From Arthrobacter sp. EPSL27 (GTDB lineage: Bacteria > Actinomycetota > Actinomycetes > Actinomycetales > Micrococcaceae): 64,000 nt of DNA. Under the pieces are notes generated by a model that worked only from the letters and a program-made list of their open reading frames with translations, was not told where the DNA came from and ran no database searches. Below are positions 1 to 8,575 of this stretch, in pieces. The position numbers and the translations under genes were made by a program. The stretch's first letter is position 1. Each line of letters opens with the position of its first letter. Location: NCBI RefSeq assembly GCF_001512305.1, contig NZ_LNUT01000005.1:1089774-1153773 (forward strand). The letters run 5' to 3'.

Positions 1-433
<433 letters not shown>

Positions 434-595
434 TCAGCGCCCACCATTGGGCGCACCAAACAAGCCTTTCCATGGTTGCACCGGGCCGGATGGGATTTCC
501 ATTCGGGCGGCGGAGGACGTCCCGTGTGACAGAAATGGCGTGGCGCAGGCCACACTCCGGCGGTGCTGGACGTCAGTGCGCCGCGAGGGTTGCGG

Positions 596-1216
596 CTACT
601 TTTTGCGCCCGAACTTCGGCAGGCTGGCCAGGAGGTCGGCGGCCCGGGTGGCGGCCCGTCCCACTGTGCGGCCGATCTGTTGCGGCATTTTGTCGTCGCC
701 CGCCGCGCCGACCGGGATCACGACGGCGGGGCTCAAGGGGCTGCCGGCGGGCCGTTCGGCAAGCGCTGCGGCAGGCTGCAGCGCCGCGGCAGGCTGCGGG
801 GCCGCTGTGGTGGCGGCGGCTGCCAGGGTGTCCGGGACGGGCTGCAGCTCGGGTACCGCGGCGCGGGCCGGTGCCGGCTCCGGTTCGCGGTGGTGGGCCG
901 GAGCAGGTGCGGGTACGGGGGCAGGTGCAGGCGCCGGTACGGGGGCCGCGGCCTGCCCGACGTCGAACGTCTCCAGCCAGCTGGCCACCCCGGCCAGCGG
1001 TTTCGGGTTGAGCGCGTAGTAGCGCTTCTGGCCCTGGGCGCGCATGCTCACGAGGTCCGCTTCGCGGAGTACTTTCAGGTGCTTGGAAATGGTGGGCTGG
1101 CTGGCGTCGAGCTCCTGGACCAGTTCCCCCACTGCTTTGTCCCCGTTGCGGAGGGATACCAGAATGTCACGCCGGGTTGCCTCAGCAATGACGGCAAATA
1201 CGTCGTCTGTCACCAT
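596..1216 (-). CDS. ArsR-family winged-helix regulator with Pro/Ala-rich tail
   Basis: A 206-residue protein. Residues 1-85 form an ArsR/SmtB-type winged helix (DVFAVIAEATRRDILVSL, then ASQPTISKHLKVLREADL as the recognition region). No metal-binding Cys pair is visible in the usual alpha-3 position, so metal sensing is doubtful. From about residue 95 a low-complexity Pro/Ala linker runs to 165, followed by a basic C-terminal helix ending GRKK, which could bind DNA or RNA non-specifically. The ATG at 1216 follows GGAGG closely; a longer frame upstream lacks a ribosome site. Target unknown. It lies beside gdhA in the same direction, 177 bases downstream of that gene's start. Confidence 0.8.
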   Translation of the reverse strand: MVTDDVFAVIAEATRRDILVSLRNGDKAVGELVQELDASQPTISKHLKVLREADLVSMRAQGQKRYYALNPKPLAGVASWLETFDVGQAAAPVPAPAPAPVPAPAPAHHREPEPAPARAAVPELQPVPDTLAAAATTAAPQPAAALQPAAALAERPAGSPLSPAVVIPVGAAGDDKMPQQIGRTVGRAATRAADLLASLPKFGRKK

Positions 1217-1378
1217 GCCCTCCACACTAGCGACATATACGCCGGATGGCATCCACAAATTGCGCCCCCGCACCGAAGCCGCCGGGCATTGCCCCGCCCC
1301 GGGCGTGGTGCTAGAACGGACGCACCGCCTTCCCGGCAGGTAAGGCCGCAGCCTACCGACGCAGAGGAGTGGACCGCC

Positions 1379-1891
1379 ATGGGGGATTTCTTCCGAAAGC
1401 AGCTGTTCAACATCATCGCTGCCGTGTTCCTGGCGCTGTTCGTCATCGTCTGGGGCAGCGTGCTGTTCCAGGTCTGGGTGTTCATCCCGGAGGTTCCGGG
1501 CGCCGCGCCCAGGCTGAACGGCGCCGTCGTCTGTGCGGCCGGGGCACTGTCGACGTCGTTGAGCTCACTGACTGCCTCGGCCCTCGGCTTCACCATGGCC
1601 GAGGTGCGCCGGGAGGAACAGGCCGGCGCCGGGAAGTCCCCCGGACAGGCCAGCGAAGGTGTCTTCGACGCGGGCGGGATCACCACCAAGCTCTCCGGCC
1701 GGGTCGTCACGGCGCTGATGGTGTACCTCGTGATCGGGATGCTGGTGCTGGGGGTGTGGCTCGTGAAGGGCACCGCCTCCACCGACCTGATCGGGGCGTT
1801 CTCGCTCTCGCTGCTGGGCTGGATCATCGGCGCGGCGGGCGTCGTGTTCCAGACCGAGAAGCCCATGTCCCAGGCGACCGGAACGGCTTAG
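1379..1891 (+). CDS. Small integral membrane protein, unknown function
   Basis: A 170-residue protein with an N-terminal transmembrane segment (FNIIAAVFLALFVIVWGSVLF), a second hydrophobic stretch near residues 48-68, and two more at about 105-125 and 135-155. That suggests four membrane passes with a short charged loop (AEVRREEQAGAGK) between the pairs. The ATG at 1379 has GAGGAG nine bases upstream. No family motif was recognised. It converges on acuC with only nine bases between the stop codons, and the junction is a short GC palindrome. Confidence 0.7.
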   Translation: MGDFFRKQLFNIIAAVFLALFVIVWGSVLFQVWVFIPEVPGAAPRLNGAVVCAAGALSTSLSSLTASALGFTMAEVRREEQAGAGKSPGQASEGVFDAGGITTKLSGRVVTALMVYLVIGMLVLGVWLVKGTASTDLIGAFSLSLLGWIIGAAGVVFQTEKPMSQATGTA

Positions 1892-1900
1892 CGGCGCCGC

Positions 1901-3124
1901 TTAGTCGAACCAGGGGTCCAGTCCGTAGAGCGGGAAGATCTCCTTGCGGGTAGCCATCACGGTGCGGTCCACGTCGTCGTTCGGGTCGAAGCCGACTTCC
2001 CAGGAGCGCCACCACAGGTCGACGTCGTCGCCCATCATTTCCGGCGGCGCCACCCCGTACTTTGACCCGTACTTGTCGGTGACGTAGCTGCGCCAGTCCT
2101 CGGGCACAGGCGTGCGCAGTGGCACGGGCCGGCCCGCGGCGATGGCGATCAGGTGGCTCCAGGCCCGGGGCACCACGGTGATGACGTTGTAGCCCCCGCC
2201 GCCGGTGGAGATCCAGCGGTTGTCGCAGAAGCGTGCGGCGAGGTTCCCGATGGCCGTGGCCGCCTCCCGCTGGCCGTCGACGCTGATGTTGAGGTGCGTC
2301 AGCGGATCCAGCCGGTGGGAGTCGCAGCCGTGCTGGCTGACGATCACCTCCGGGCTGAAGGCCGCCACGAGCTGCGGCACCACGGCGTGGAAGGCGCGGA
2401 GCCACCCGCCGTCCCCGGTGCCGGCCGGGAGCGCCACGTTCACGGCGGTGCCCTGGGCGTTGGGGCCGCCGATCTCATTGGCGTACCCCGTGCCGGGGAA
2501 GAGGGTCAGCCCGGTCTCGTGCAGGGAAATCGTCAGGACCCGCGGGTCGTCCCAGAAGATGCTCTGGGTCCCGTCGCCGTGGTGGGCGTCGATGTCGATG
2601 TACGCCACCCGCTGCACACCGCCGTCGAGCAGCCGCTGGATGGCGAGGGCGGCGTCGTTGTAGATGCAGAAACCGCTCGCGCGCTCGCGGGCCGCGTGGT
2701 GCATGCCGCCGCCGAAGTTCACCGCCCGCACGGCGCTCCCGTCCAGGATGGCGGCGGCGGCGAGGAGGGAACCGCCGGCCAGGCGGGCGCTCGCCTCGTG
2801 CATGCCGGCGAAGGCAGGGTCATCCTCGGTCCCCAGCCCCCGTTCCAGGTCCGGGGTTCCGGGGTCCGCGCTCACCCGCCGCACGGCCGCGACGAAGTCC
2901 GGGCTGTGCACGGTGCACAGCTCAGCGTCGCTGGCGACGTCGGGAGCGGAGACCGTAACGTGGTCCAGGTCCAGCAGTCCGAGGCTTCCGGCCAGCCGGG
3001 CAGTGAGCTCCATCCGCTCCGGGGCCATGGGGTGGCTGTGGCCAAAGTTGTAGGCAGTCATGGCAGGGTCCCACACCACCGTCGTCGGCAGTGCGGTCTG
3101 TGCAAGCCCCGGCAGGTATGTCAT
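1901..3124 (-). CDS. acuC: Acetoin utilisation protein AcuC-like / class I histone-deacetylase fold
   Basis: A 407-residue zinc-dependent deacetylase of the histone deacetylase superfamily. Seen: NFGGGMHHA, the metal-binding DIDAHHGDGTQ, HETGLTLFPGTG and the GGGGYN loop, so the His/Asp zinc and charge-relay residues look intact. In Bacillus, AcuC deacetylates and so activates acetyl-CoA synthetase. An acs gene lies 33 kb away in this window, so a similar role is plausible but inferred. The ATG at 3124 is preceded directly by an in-frame TTG at 3127; neither has a strong ribosome site. It is divergent from the potassium transporter genes. Confidence 0.88.
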   Translation of the reverse strand: MTYLPGLAQTALPTTVVWDPAMTAYNFGHSHPMAPERMELTARLAGSLGLLDLDHVTVSAPDVASDAELCTVHSPDFVAAVRRVSADPGTPDLERGLGTEDDPAFAGMHEASARLAGGSLLAAAAILDGSAVRAVNFGGGMHHAARERASGFCIYNDAALAIQRLLDGGVQRVAYIDIDAHHGDGTQSIFWDDPRVLTISLHETGLTLFPGTGYANEIGGPNAQGTAVNVALPAGTGDGGWLRAFHAVVPQLVAAFSPEVIVSQHGCDSHRLDPLTHLNISVDGQREAATAIGNLAARFCDNRWISTGGGGYNVITVVPRAWSHLIAIAAGRPVPLRTPVPEDWRSYVTDKYGSKYGVAPPEMMGDDVDLWWRSWEVGFDPNDDVDRTVMATRKEIFPLYGLDPWFD

Positions 3125-3227
3125 CAATCACAGGCTACCCGAGCGCTGCACCCCTCTCCCCGGTCATTGCGCGGGGTTTAGTGGTTTACTACTGAAGGAA
3201 ACAGTTTCTAGCAAGGAAATGTCGCAC

Positions 3228-4658
3228 ATGACGCAGAGCCAGTCGAGGTCACGGCGCCCGGCCAACTGGCACCCCGGCACTCCGGAGCGGGAAGGCCTGT
3301 GGATCTTCACACGCCTGCGCGACTTCATCGACAACATCGCCAACACGTCCCCGGCCCGGCTGGCCCTGTCCGCGTTCGGCATGGTGATCCTGGTGTTCAC
3401 CGCCCTGCTGTCCCTGCCGGTGTCCTCCGCCACGGGTGACTACACGCCGCTGCACCAGGCCATGTTCACCGCGGTGTCGGCCGTCTGCGTCACAGGCCTG
3501 ACCGTGGTGTCCACCGCGGTGCACTGGTCCTTCTTCGGCCAGCTGGTCATCCTGGTCGGCATCTTTGTCGGCGGCCTGGGCACCCTGACCCTGGCCTCGC
3601 TGCTGGCCCTCATGGTGAGCAAGAAGCTGGGTGTCCGCGGCAAGCTGATCGCCCAGGAAGCCATGAACGCCGGCCGCCTCGGCGAGGTGGGCACCCTGCT
3701 GCGGATCGTCATCGTGACCTCCGTGGTGATCGAGGCCGCGCTGGCGGTGGCGCTGATTCCGCGGTTCCTCATGCTGGGCGAGAGCTTTGGCCAGTCGGTC
3801 TGGCACGGGGTGTTCTACGCCATTTCCTCCTTCAACAACGCCGGCTTCACCCCGCACTCGGACGGCATCGTCCCCTACGAGACCGATCTGTGGATCCTCG
3901 TCCCGCTGATGGTGGGCGTGTTCCTGGGCAGCCTGGGATTCCCCGTGGTGATGGTGCTCCAGCAGAACGGGCTGAACTGGAAGAAGTGGAACCTGCACAC
4001 CAAGCTCACCATCCAGGTCTCGCTGATCCTGCTGGTGTCCGGGACCGTGCTGTGGGGCCTGATGGAGTGGGAGAACGTGCGCACCATCGGCCGGATGAGC
4101 GACGCCGACAAGATCATCCACTCGCTCTTCGCCTCCGTGATGACCCGCTCCGGCGGCTTCAACCTGGTGGACCAGAACCAGATGGACTCCACCACCATGC
4201 TGCTGACCGACGCGCTGATGTTCGCCGGCGGCGGTTCGGCGTCGACGGCGGGCGGCATCAAGGTGACCACCATTGCGGTGATGTTCCTGGCCATCGCCGC
4301 CGAGGCCCGCGGCGACTCCGACGTGAAGGTCTACGGCCGCACCATCCCCGAAGGCACCATGCGCGTGGCCATCTCGGTCATCGTCGCCGGCGCCACCCTC
4401 GTCGCAGTCTCGGCCCTCCTGCTGCTCCACATCAGCAACGAGTCCATGGACCGGGTGCTCTTCGAAACCATTTCCGCCTTCGCCACCGTCGGCCTCAGCA
4501 CGAACCTCAGCGCCGAGCTGCCGCCGTCGGGCGTTTACGTCCTCACCGCCCTCATGTTTGCCGGGCGCGTCGGCACCGTCACCCTCGCCGCCGCCCTGGC
4601 CTTGCGCCAGCGCAGCCAGCTGTACCACTACCCGGAAGAGAGACCGATCATTGGCTAG
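3228..4658 (+). CDS. ktrB: TrkH/KtrB-family potassium transporter subunit
   Basis: A 476-residue polytopic membrane protein of the superfamily of K+ transporters with four membrane-pore-membrane repeats. The four filter loops are visible: SAVCVTGLTVVST, ISSFNNAGFTPHSD, VMTRSGGFNLVD and ISAFATVGLSTNLS. It conducts K+ (often Na+-coupled) when paired with the cytosolic KtrA ring. The ATG at 3228 is chosen because AAGGAA lies ten bases upstream; the in-frame ATG at 3219 would sit directly on that site. It overlaps ktrA by eight bases. Confidence 0.93.
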   Translation: MTQSQSRSRRPANWHPGTPEREGLWIFTRLRDFIDNIANTSPARLALSAFGMVILVFTALLSLPVSSATGDYTPLHQAMFTAVSAVCVTGLTVVSTAVHWSFFGQLVILVGIFVGGLGTLTLASLLALMVSKKLGVRGKLIAQEAMNAGRLGEVGTLLRIVIVTSVVIEAALAVALIPRFLMLGESFGQSVWHGVFYAISSFNNAGFTPHSDGIVPYETDLWILVPLMVGVFLGSLGFPVVMVLQQNGLNWKKWNLHTKLTIQVSLILLVSGTVLWGLMEWENVRTIGRMSDADKIIHSLFASVMTRSGGFNLVDQNQMDSTTMLLTDALMFAGGGSASTAGGIKVTTIAVMFLAIAAEARGDSDVKVYGRTIPEGTMRVAISVIVAGATLVAVSALLLLHISNESMDRVLFETISAFATVGLSTNLSAELPPSGVYVLTALMFAGRVGTVTLAAALALRQRSQLYHYPEERPIIG

Positions 4659-5337
4659 TTCCTCAGGGGCCGCTAACCGGCCCGCCCACAACGCCCCCGT
4701 CCTGGTGATCGGGCTGGGCCGCTTCGGCGCATCCACGGCTGAACAGCTGGTCAAGCAGGGCCGCGAGGTCCTGGCGATCGAACGCGACCGGAACCTGGTG
4801 CAGAAGTGGTCCAGCACCCTGACCCACGTGGTGGAGGCCGACGCCACCAACATCGACGCCCTCCGCCAGCTCGGCGCGCAGGAGTTCAGCTCCGCCGTCG
4901 TAGGCGTGGGCACGTCGATCGAATCCTCGGTGCTGATCACGGTGAACCTGGTGGACCTCGGCATCGAGCACCTCTGGGTCAAGGCCATCACGCCCTCACA
5001 CGGCAAGATCCTCACCCGGATCGGCGCCAACCACGTGATCTACCCGGAGGCCGACGCCGGTGTCCGCGCCGCGCACCTGGTGTCCGGGCGCATGCTGGAC
5101 TTCATCGAATTCGACGACGACTTCGCGATCGTGAAGATGTACCCGCCGCGCGAGACCGTGGGCTTCACCCTGGACGAATCCAAGGTCCGGTCCAAGTACG
5201 GCGTCACCATTGTGGGCGTGAAGTCCCCTGGCGAGGACTTCACCTACGCCCGGCCGGAGACCAAGGTGTCCTCACGGGACATGCTCATTGTTTCCGGACA
5301 CGTGGATCTGCTGGAACGGTTCGCAGCCCGGCCGTAG
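4651..5337 (+). CDS. ktrA: TrkA/KtrA-family potassium uptake regulatory subunit
   Basis: A 228-residue cytosolic RCK protein. The N-terminal Rossmann fold carries VLVIGLGRFGAST (nucleotide-binding Gly motif) with an acidic AIERD after the second strand. The C-terminal part (from about residue 140) is an RCK_C/TrkA_C ligand domain. It gates the KtrB pore in response to nucleotides. The start is TTG at 4651: GGAAGAGAG lies ten bases upstream inside the end of ktrB, and the TTG overlaps that gene's stop, suggesting translational coupling. Confidence 0.92.
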   Translation: MASSSGAANRPAHNAPVLVIGLGRFGASTAEQLVKQGREVLAIERDRNLVQKWSSTLTHVVEADATNIDALRQLGAQEFSSAVVGVGTSIESSVLITVNLVDLGIEHLWVKAITPSHGKILTRIGANHVIYPEADAGVRAAHLVSGRMLDFIEFDDDFAIVKMYPPRETVGFTLDESKVRSKYGVTIVGVKSPGEDFTYARPETKVSSRDMLIVSGHVDLLERFAARP

Positions 5338-5360
5338 CGGGCCCGACGGCGGACACCGCC

Positions 5361-6748
5361 TCAGCCGGCGTCCGGCGCCGGGGCGGCGGGCAGGTTCCTC
5401 GTGGCCGGGCCCTGGATCACGGTGCCGTCAGTGCTGAACCGGGAGCCGTGGCAGGGGCAGTCCCAGGTCACGTCCGCCGGGTTGAACTCCACGGTGCAGC
5501 CCAGGTGCGTGCAGACGGCGGAAACCGACTGGACATGTCCCCCGGGACTGGCGTACACGGCCACCTTTGCACCCTGGACGTCCACCACCTTCCCCTCCCC
5601 CGGCGCCACGTCGCCCGGTACTGCCTCCCCCGGTTCCGCAGGCGGCTGCTCTGCAGTGCCCGCGGCGGCAGGCGCGGCGACCCCGAGCCCTGCCGGGGAG
5701 CTCCTGGTGCTGTCGAACACGGCGGCCCAGGGGTTGTCCCCGCCGCACAGTGTGTCCCGGAGGATCAGGGCGGCGGCCGTCCCGTTGGTGAGGCCCCACT
5801 TGCGCAGGCCGGTGATCACGTGGACATGCCGGGACTCCGGCGTCAGGAGGCCCACGTAGGGCAGCCCGTCCGCAGGCATTGCGTCCTGGGTGGACCAGCG
5901 GAAGGCGATGTCCCCGGCGCCCAGACGGTCGCGGGCAAAAGCCGCAAGCCGCCCGTAGCGCTCGGCGGAGTCGGCGCTTTCGGCCGCCGGATGCCCTTCA
6001 CCGCCGGCCAGCACGTAGGTGGCGTCCCCGACGTCGACCGTCAGGATGGAGCGCATCGGCTCATCGACGCTGACGAAGGTGGCGTCCAGCGGGGCGGCCG
6101 CACTGCGTGCGGCCACAATGTACGAGCGGTGCGCGTAGCAGCGTTCGGCGAAGAACCCGTTGTCCCCGAACGGCAGGTTGGTCGCCACAATGATGTCCTT
6201 CGCCCGGACGGAGCCCCGCTCCGAGTCCACCACGGCCGGAGAACCATCCCGGAAGCCGGTGGCGGGCGACTCCTCAAAAACGAAGCTGCCGTCCCCATGC
6301 ACGGCCCGGGCCAGGCCCTGCACGTACCTGAGCGCGTGGATCTGGGCCTGCCCGTCGAAGCGGACGGCGCCCAGCACCGGGAAAGGCAGCGGCACGTCCG
6401 TCGTGAAGGATGCCGGCAGCCCCAGCCGCGCGGCCAGTGCCGCTTCCTCCCGCACCAGCGCCAGCGCGGCCGGGGATTCGGCGTAGGTGTAGTTGGCTAC
6501 CCGCCGGAAGCCGCAGTCGATGCCCTCAGCCGCCACAACGCCCGCAATGTGCTCAATGGCCGCCTCGTTGGCCTCCCCGTAGACGGCGGCAACGGCCTCG
6601 CAGTGGCGGGCCGCCAGATCGGTGTAGGCAAGCCGGTGCAGCGAGGTGACCTTGCCCGTGGTGTTGCCGGTGACGCCGGTGCGTACGTGGCGTCGCCGCC
6701 CGTGGCAGCCCAGAGGGACAGCAGCCGTCCTGCCGGTTGTTCCGTCAC
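5361..6748 (-). pseudogene. FAD-dependent oxidoreductase with C-terminal Rieske domain, N-terminus deleted and frame broken
   Basis: The body (about 440 codons, from near 6680 to 5361) is a DAO-type FAD oxidoreductase fused to a C-terminal Rieske [2Fe-2S] domain with CTHLGC and CPCHG ligands. Related proteins begin with a Rossmann segment carrying GxGxxG. Here no such motif exists. A GTG at 6748 with GGGAGG upstream opens with MTEQPAGRLLSLWAATGGD, a plausible family N-terminus, but in another frame; the body resumes at RTGVTGNTTGKVTSLH after about 22 codons. The body frame has no credible start codon near the junction. The simplest reading is an internal deletion of some tens of codons that removed the FAD-binding strand and shifted frame. 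A sequencing error alone would not explain the missing motif. Confidence 0.72.
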
Positions 6749-6822
6749 GGTCCCAACCTCCCCGCACTAGGGCTCCTCCCGGCGTCGGGCTCCCGGCGCC
6801 GCTGGTTCTGGCTGCCGCGGGG

Positions 6823-7404
6823 TCAGGCCTTGGCCTTCGCCGCCTTCGCGGCGGCCTTGGCGGCCTGTTTGCTGGCCCGCACCTTGGCCAGTGACTCGGG
6901 ATCCACAATGTCCGCGACGGACAGGAACGCGTCCTCCTGGCCGTAATGCCCGGCGGCCTCGCGCCACCCTTCGGCCTGGAGCCCGCACTGCTTGCCCAGC
7001 AGGGCCAGGAAGATCTTCGCCTTCTGCTCGCCAAAACCCGGCAGCGCCTTGAGCCGGCGCAGCACCTCCGGCCCGTCGGGGTCCCCCTGCGTCCAGATTG
7101 CCGCCGCGTCCCCGTTCCAGTCACGGTGCACCGTCTCGGCGAGGGCCTGCACCCGGCCGGCCATGGATCCGGGGAACCGGTGGACGGCCGGGCTCTCCCG
7201 GAACACCTCGACGAACGCCTGCGGATCGTAGCCGGCGATCTCTGCGGGGTCCATGGACCCGATGCGCGTCCGGATCTTTTCAGGACCGGCGAAGGCCGAT
7301 TCCATGGTCACTTGCTGGTCAAGCAGCATGCCGGTGAGCAGGGCGAATGCGTCGTCGCCCAGCAGTTTGTCCGCCGCGGGGTCCCCTGTGATGTGCAGTT
7401 CCAT
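6823..7404 (-). CDS. HhH-GPD-type base-excision repair-like protein
   Basis: A 193-residue protein with a helix-hairpin-helix LKALPGFGEQKAKIFLALLG (about residues 125-144) like endonuclease III and MutY. It also has the N-terminal LLTGMLLDQQVTMESAFAGP that typifies a small actinobacterial HhH-GPD family of unproven activity. It lacks the C-terminal iron-sulfur Cys cluster and ends in a Lys/Ala-rich tail (KQAAKAAAKAAKAKA), as in several actinobacterial DNA-binding proteins. The ATG at 7404 was chosen at the start of family similarity; a longer in-frame opening exists upstream. A DNA glycosylase role is inferred from the fold only. Confidence 0.82.
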   Translation of the reverse strand: MELHITGDPAADKLLGDDAFALLTGMLLDQQVTMESAFAGPEKIRTRIGSMDPAEIAGYDPQAFVEVFRESPAVHRFPGSMAGRVQALAETVHRDWNGDAAAIWTQGDPDGPEVLRRLKALPGFGEQKAKIFLALLGKQCGLQAEGWREAAGHYGQEDAFLSVADIVDPESLAKVRASKQAAKAAAKAAKAKA

Positions 7405-7459
7405 GGGTCCTATCCTGCCACCCGGCCCGGTCCCCGTCATGGGGTGCGCCCCGGTGCGC

Positions 7460-8293
7460 TCAGGCCAGCTGTTTGGTGATCTCCGCGGCCCGGTCCGCCG
7501 CGGCGCGGGCGCCTTCGGCAATGATCCCGGGGAGGCCCCGCGCATCGAAGGTGGCGATGGCGCGTTCGGTGGTGCCGTTGGGGCTGGTGACGGCCTTGCG
7601 CAGGGCTGCCGGATCCGCACCGGGCTCCGCCAGCATAAAGCCCGCCCCGGCGACGGTTTCCCGCGCGATCAGCAGGGACAGCTCGGGGTCCAGGCCCAGT
7701 TCGACGCCGGCCGCCGCCATCGCTTCGGCGAGGTAGAACGCGTACGCCGGACCGGAGCCGCTGACCGCGGACAGCGCGTCCACCTGGTGCTCGGGAATCT
7801 CGACGACGGTGCCCGCGGGGGCCAGGACGTCCTTGGCCCGTTGGAGCTGGTCCGGGGAGCAGTGCGTGCCCGGCGACACGGACACCACGCCGCGTCCCAG
7901 CCTCGCCGGGGTGTTCGGCATGGTCCGGATGACGGGCTGGCCGGCCGGCAGGGCCGCTTCCAGCTGCTCCAGCGAGACGGCGGCGGCGACGCTGATGACA
8001 ATGGTGTCCGGCGCCAGTGAGCCGCTGACCTCACGGGCCAGGTCTGCGATGCCCACCGGCTTGACGCCCAGGATCACGACGCCGGAGCCGGTGGCTGCCT
8101 GCCGGTTGTTGTCCGGCTCTTCCTCGCCCGCGATGGCCGTGATGCCGTGGTGCTTCTCGGCCAGTTCGGCGGCCCGCTCGGCCCGGCGGACCGTGGCGAC
8201 GATGTCCGCCGGGTCGGCGCCGCCGGCGATCAGCCCGCCCATGATGGCCTCGTTCATTGATCCACAGCCCAGGAATGCGATTCGGTTGCTCAT
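7460..8293 (-). CDS. proC: Pyrroline-5-carboxylate reductase
   Basis: A 277-residue enzyme catalysing the last step of proline synthesis, NAD(P)H reduction of 1-pyrroline-5-carboxylate. N-terminal Rossmann motif IAFLGCGSMNEAIMGGL, the VKP segment (LGVKPVGI), MPNTPA, and the family signature VSGSGPAYAFYLAEAM near residue 170 followed by the helical dimerisation domain. Length is normal for the family. It is transcribed in the same direction as ppx but separated from it by 282 bases holding two strong hairpins, so an independent promoter is likely. Confidence 0.95.
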   Translation of the reverse strand: MSNRIAFLGCGSMNEAIMGGLIAGGADPADIVATVRRAERAAELAEKHHGITAIAGEEEPDNNRQAATGSGVVILGVKPVGIADLAREVSGSLAPDTIVISVAAAVSLEQLEAALPAGQPVIRTMPNTPARLGRGVVSVSPGTHCSPDQLQRAKDVLAPAGTVVEIPEHQVDALSAVSGSGPAYAFYLAEAMAAAGVELGLDPELSLLIARETVAGAGFMLAEPGADPAALRKAVTSPNGTTERAIATFDARGLPGIIAEGARAAADRAAEITKQLA

Positions 8294-8373
8294 GCCCCCA
8301 TCATTGCAGTCGGGCCCGATTCACAGCCAGCTCACATCTTCAGGTCAGGGTCCTCACAAACTTGGTGCCTAAC

Positions 8374-8384
8374 GTAGTAACTAC
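8374..8384. promoter_or_regulatory. Perfect 11-bp palindrome upstream of proC
   Basis: GTAGTAACTAC is a self-complementary site in the AT-richer part of the ppx-proC gap, about 80 bases before the proC start. It resembles an operator half-pair (GTAGT/ACTAC) also seen ahead of the ABC exporter at 49195. The protein that would bind it is unknown. Confidence 0.3.
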
Positions 8385-8407
8385 CTCATTGAGGGTGCGA
8401 GTGATGC

Positions 8408-8488
8408 GGCAGGTATGCGGATGCCTGCCTGGCACCGGTGGTCTGCAGCGGGTTTCCCCCCATTTTCCCGCAGCAGACGGCCGGTGCC
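8408..8488. other. Two adjacent strong hairpins between ppx and proC (terminator or small RNA)
   Basis: First stem 8408-8416 pairs with 8421-8429 around a four-base loop (GGCAGGTAT / ATGCCTGCC, one G-U). Second stem 8431-8452 pairs with 8467-8488: GGCACCGG, GTCTGC and GCGGG pair exactly with CCCGC, GCAGAC and CCGGTGCC, with interruptions at 8439-8440/8479-8480 and at 8447/8472. Its 14-base loop holds six consecutive C on the plus strand. As a leftward element it would sit about 90 bases after ppx and could end that transcript. As a plus-strand RNA it would be a free-standing structured RNA. The C-run recalls actinobacterial 6C RNA, but the first loop lacks one. Confidence 0.5.
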
Positions 8489-8575
8489 TACGTCGTTTAA
8501 AGCCCCGGGCCGCCGCCGGGATGACGTGACGGTGAGGCCGGGGTCAGGCCCCAGGGATCAGGCGGGTGGAGCAGA

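Noticed and set aside
3249..5030. A 593-codon open frame on the minus strand across ktrB and ktrA
   Set aside because: It mirrors the codon structure of the real genes on the other strand, is extremely rich in His/Gly/Asp/Gln and has no family motif. This is a high-GC shadow; the same applies to long antisense frames over the helicase (22428-24803), ponA (45797-47353), the ABC genes (49202-50989, 50995-53106) and acs (36301-39171).
8408..8488. Assignment as 6C RNA
   Set aside because: Only the second hairpin loop has six C; the first loop is GCGG. It is also not next to the pilus/partition genes where that RNA is usually reported. Kept as an unnamed structured element.
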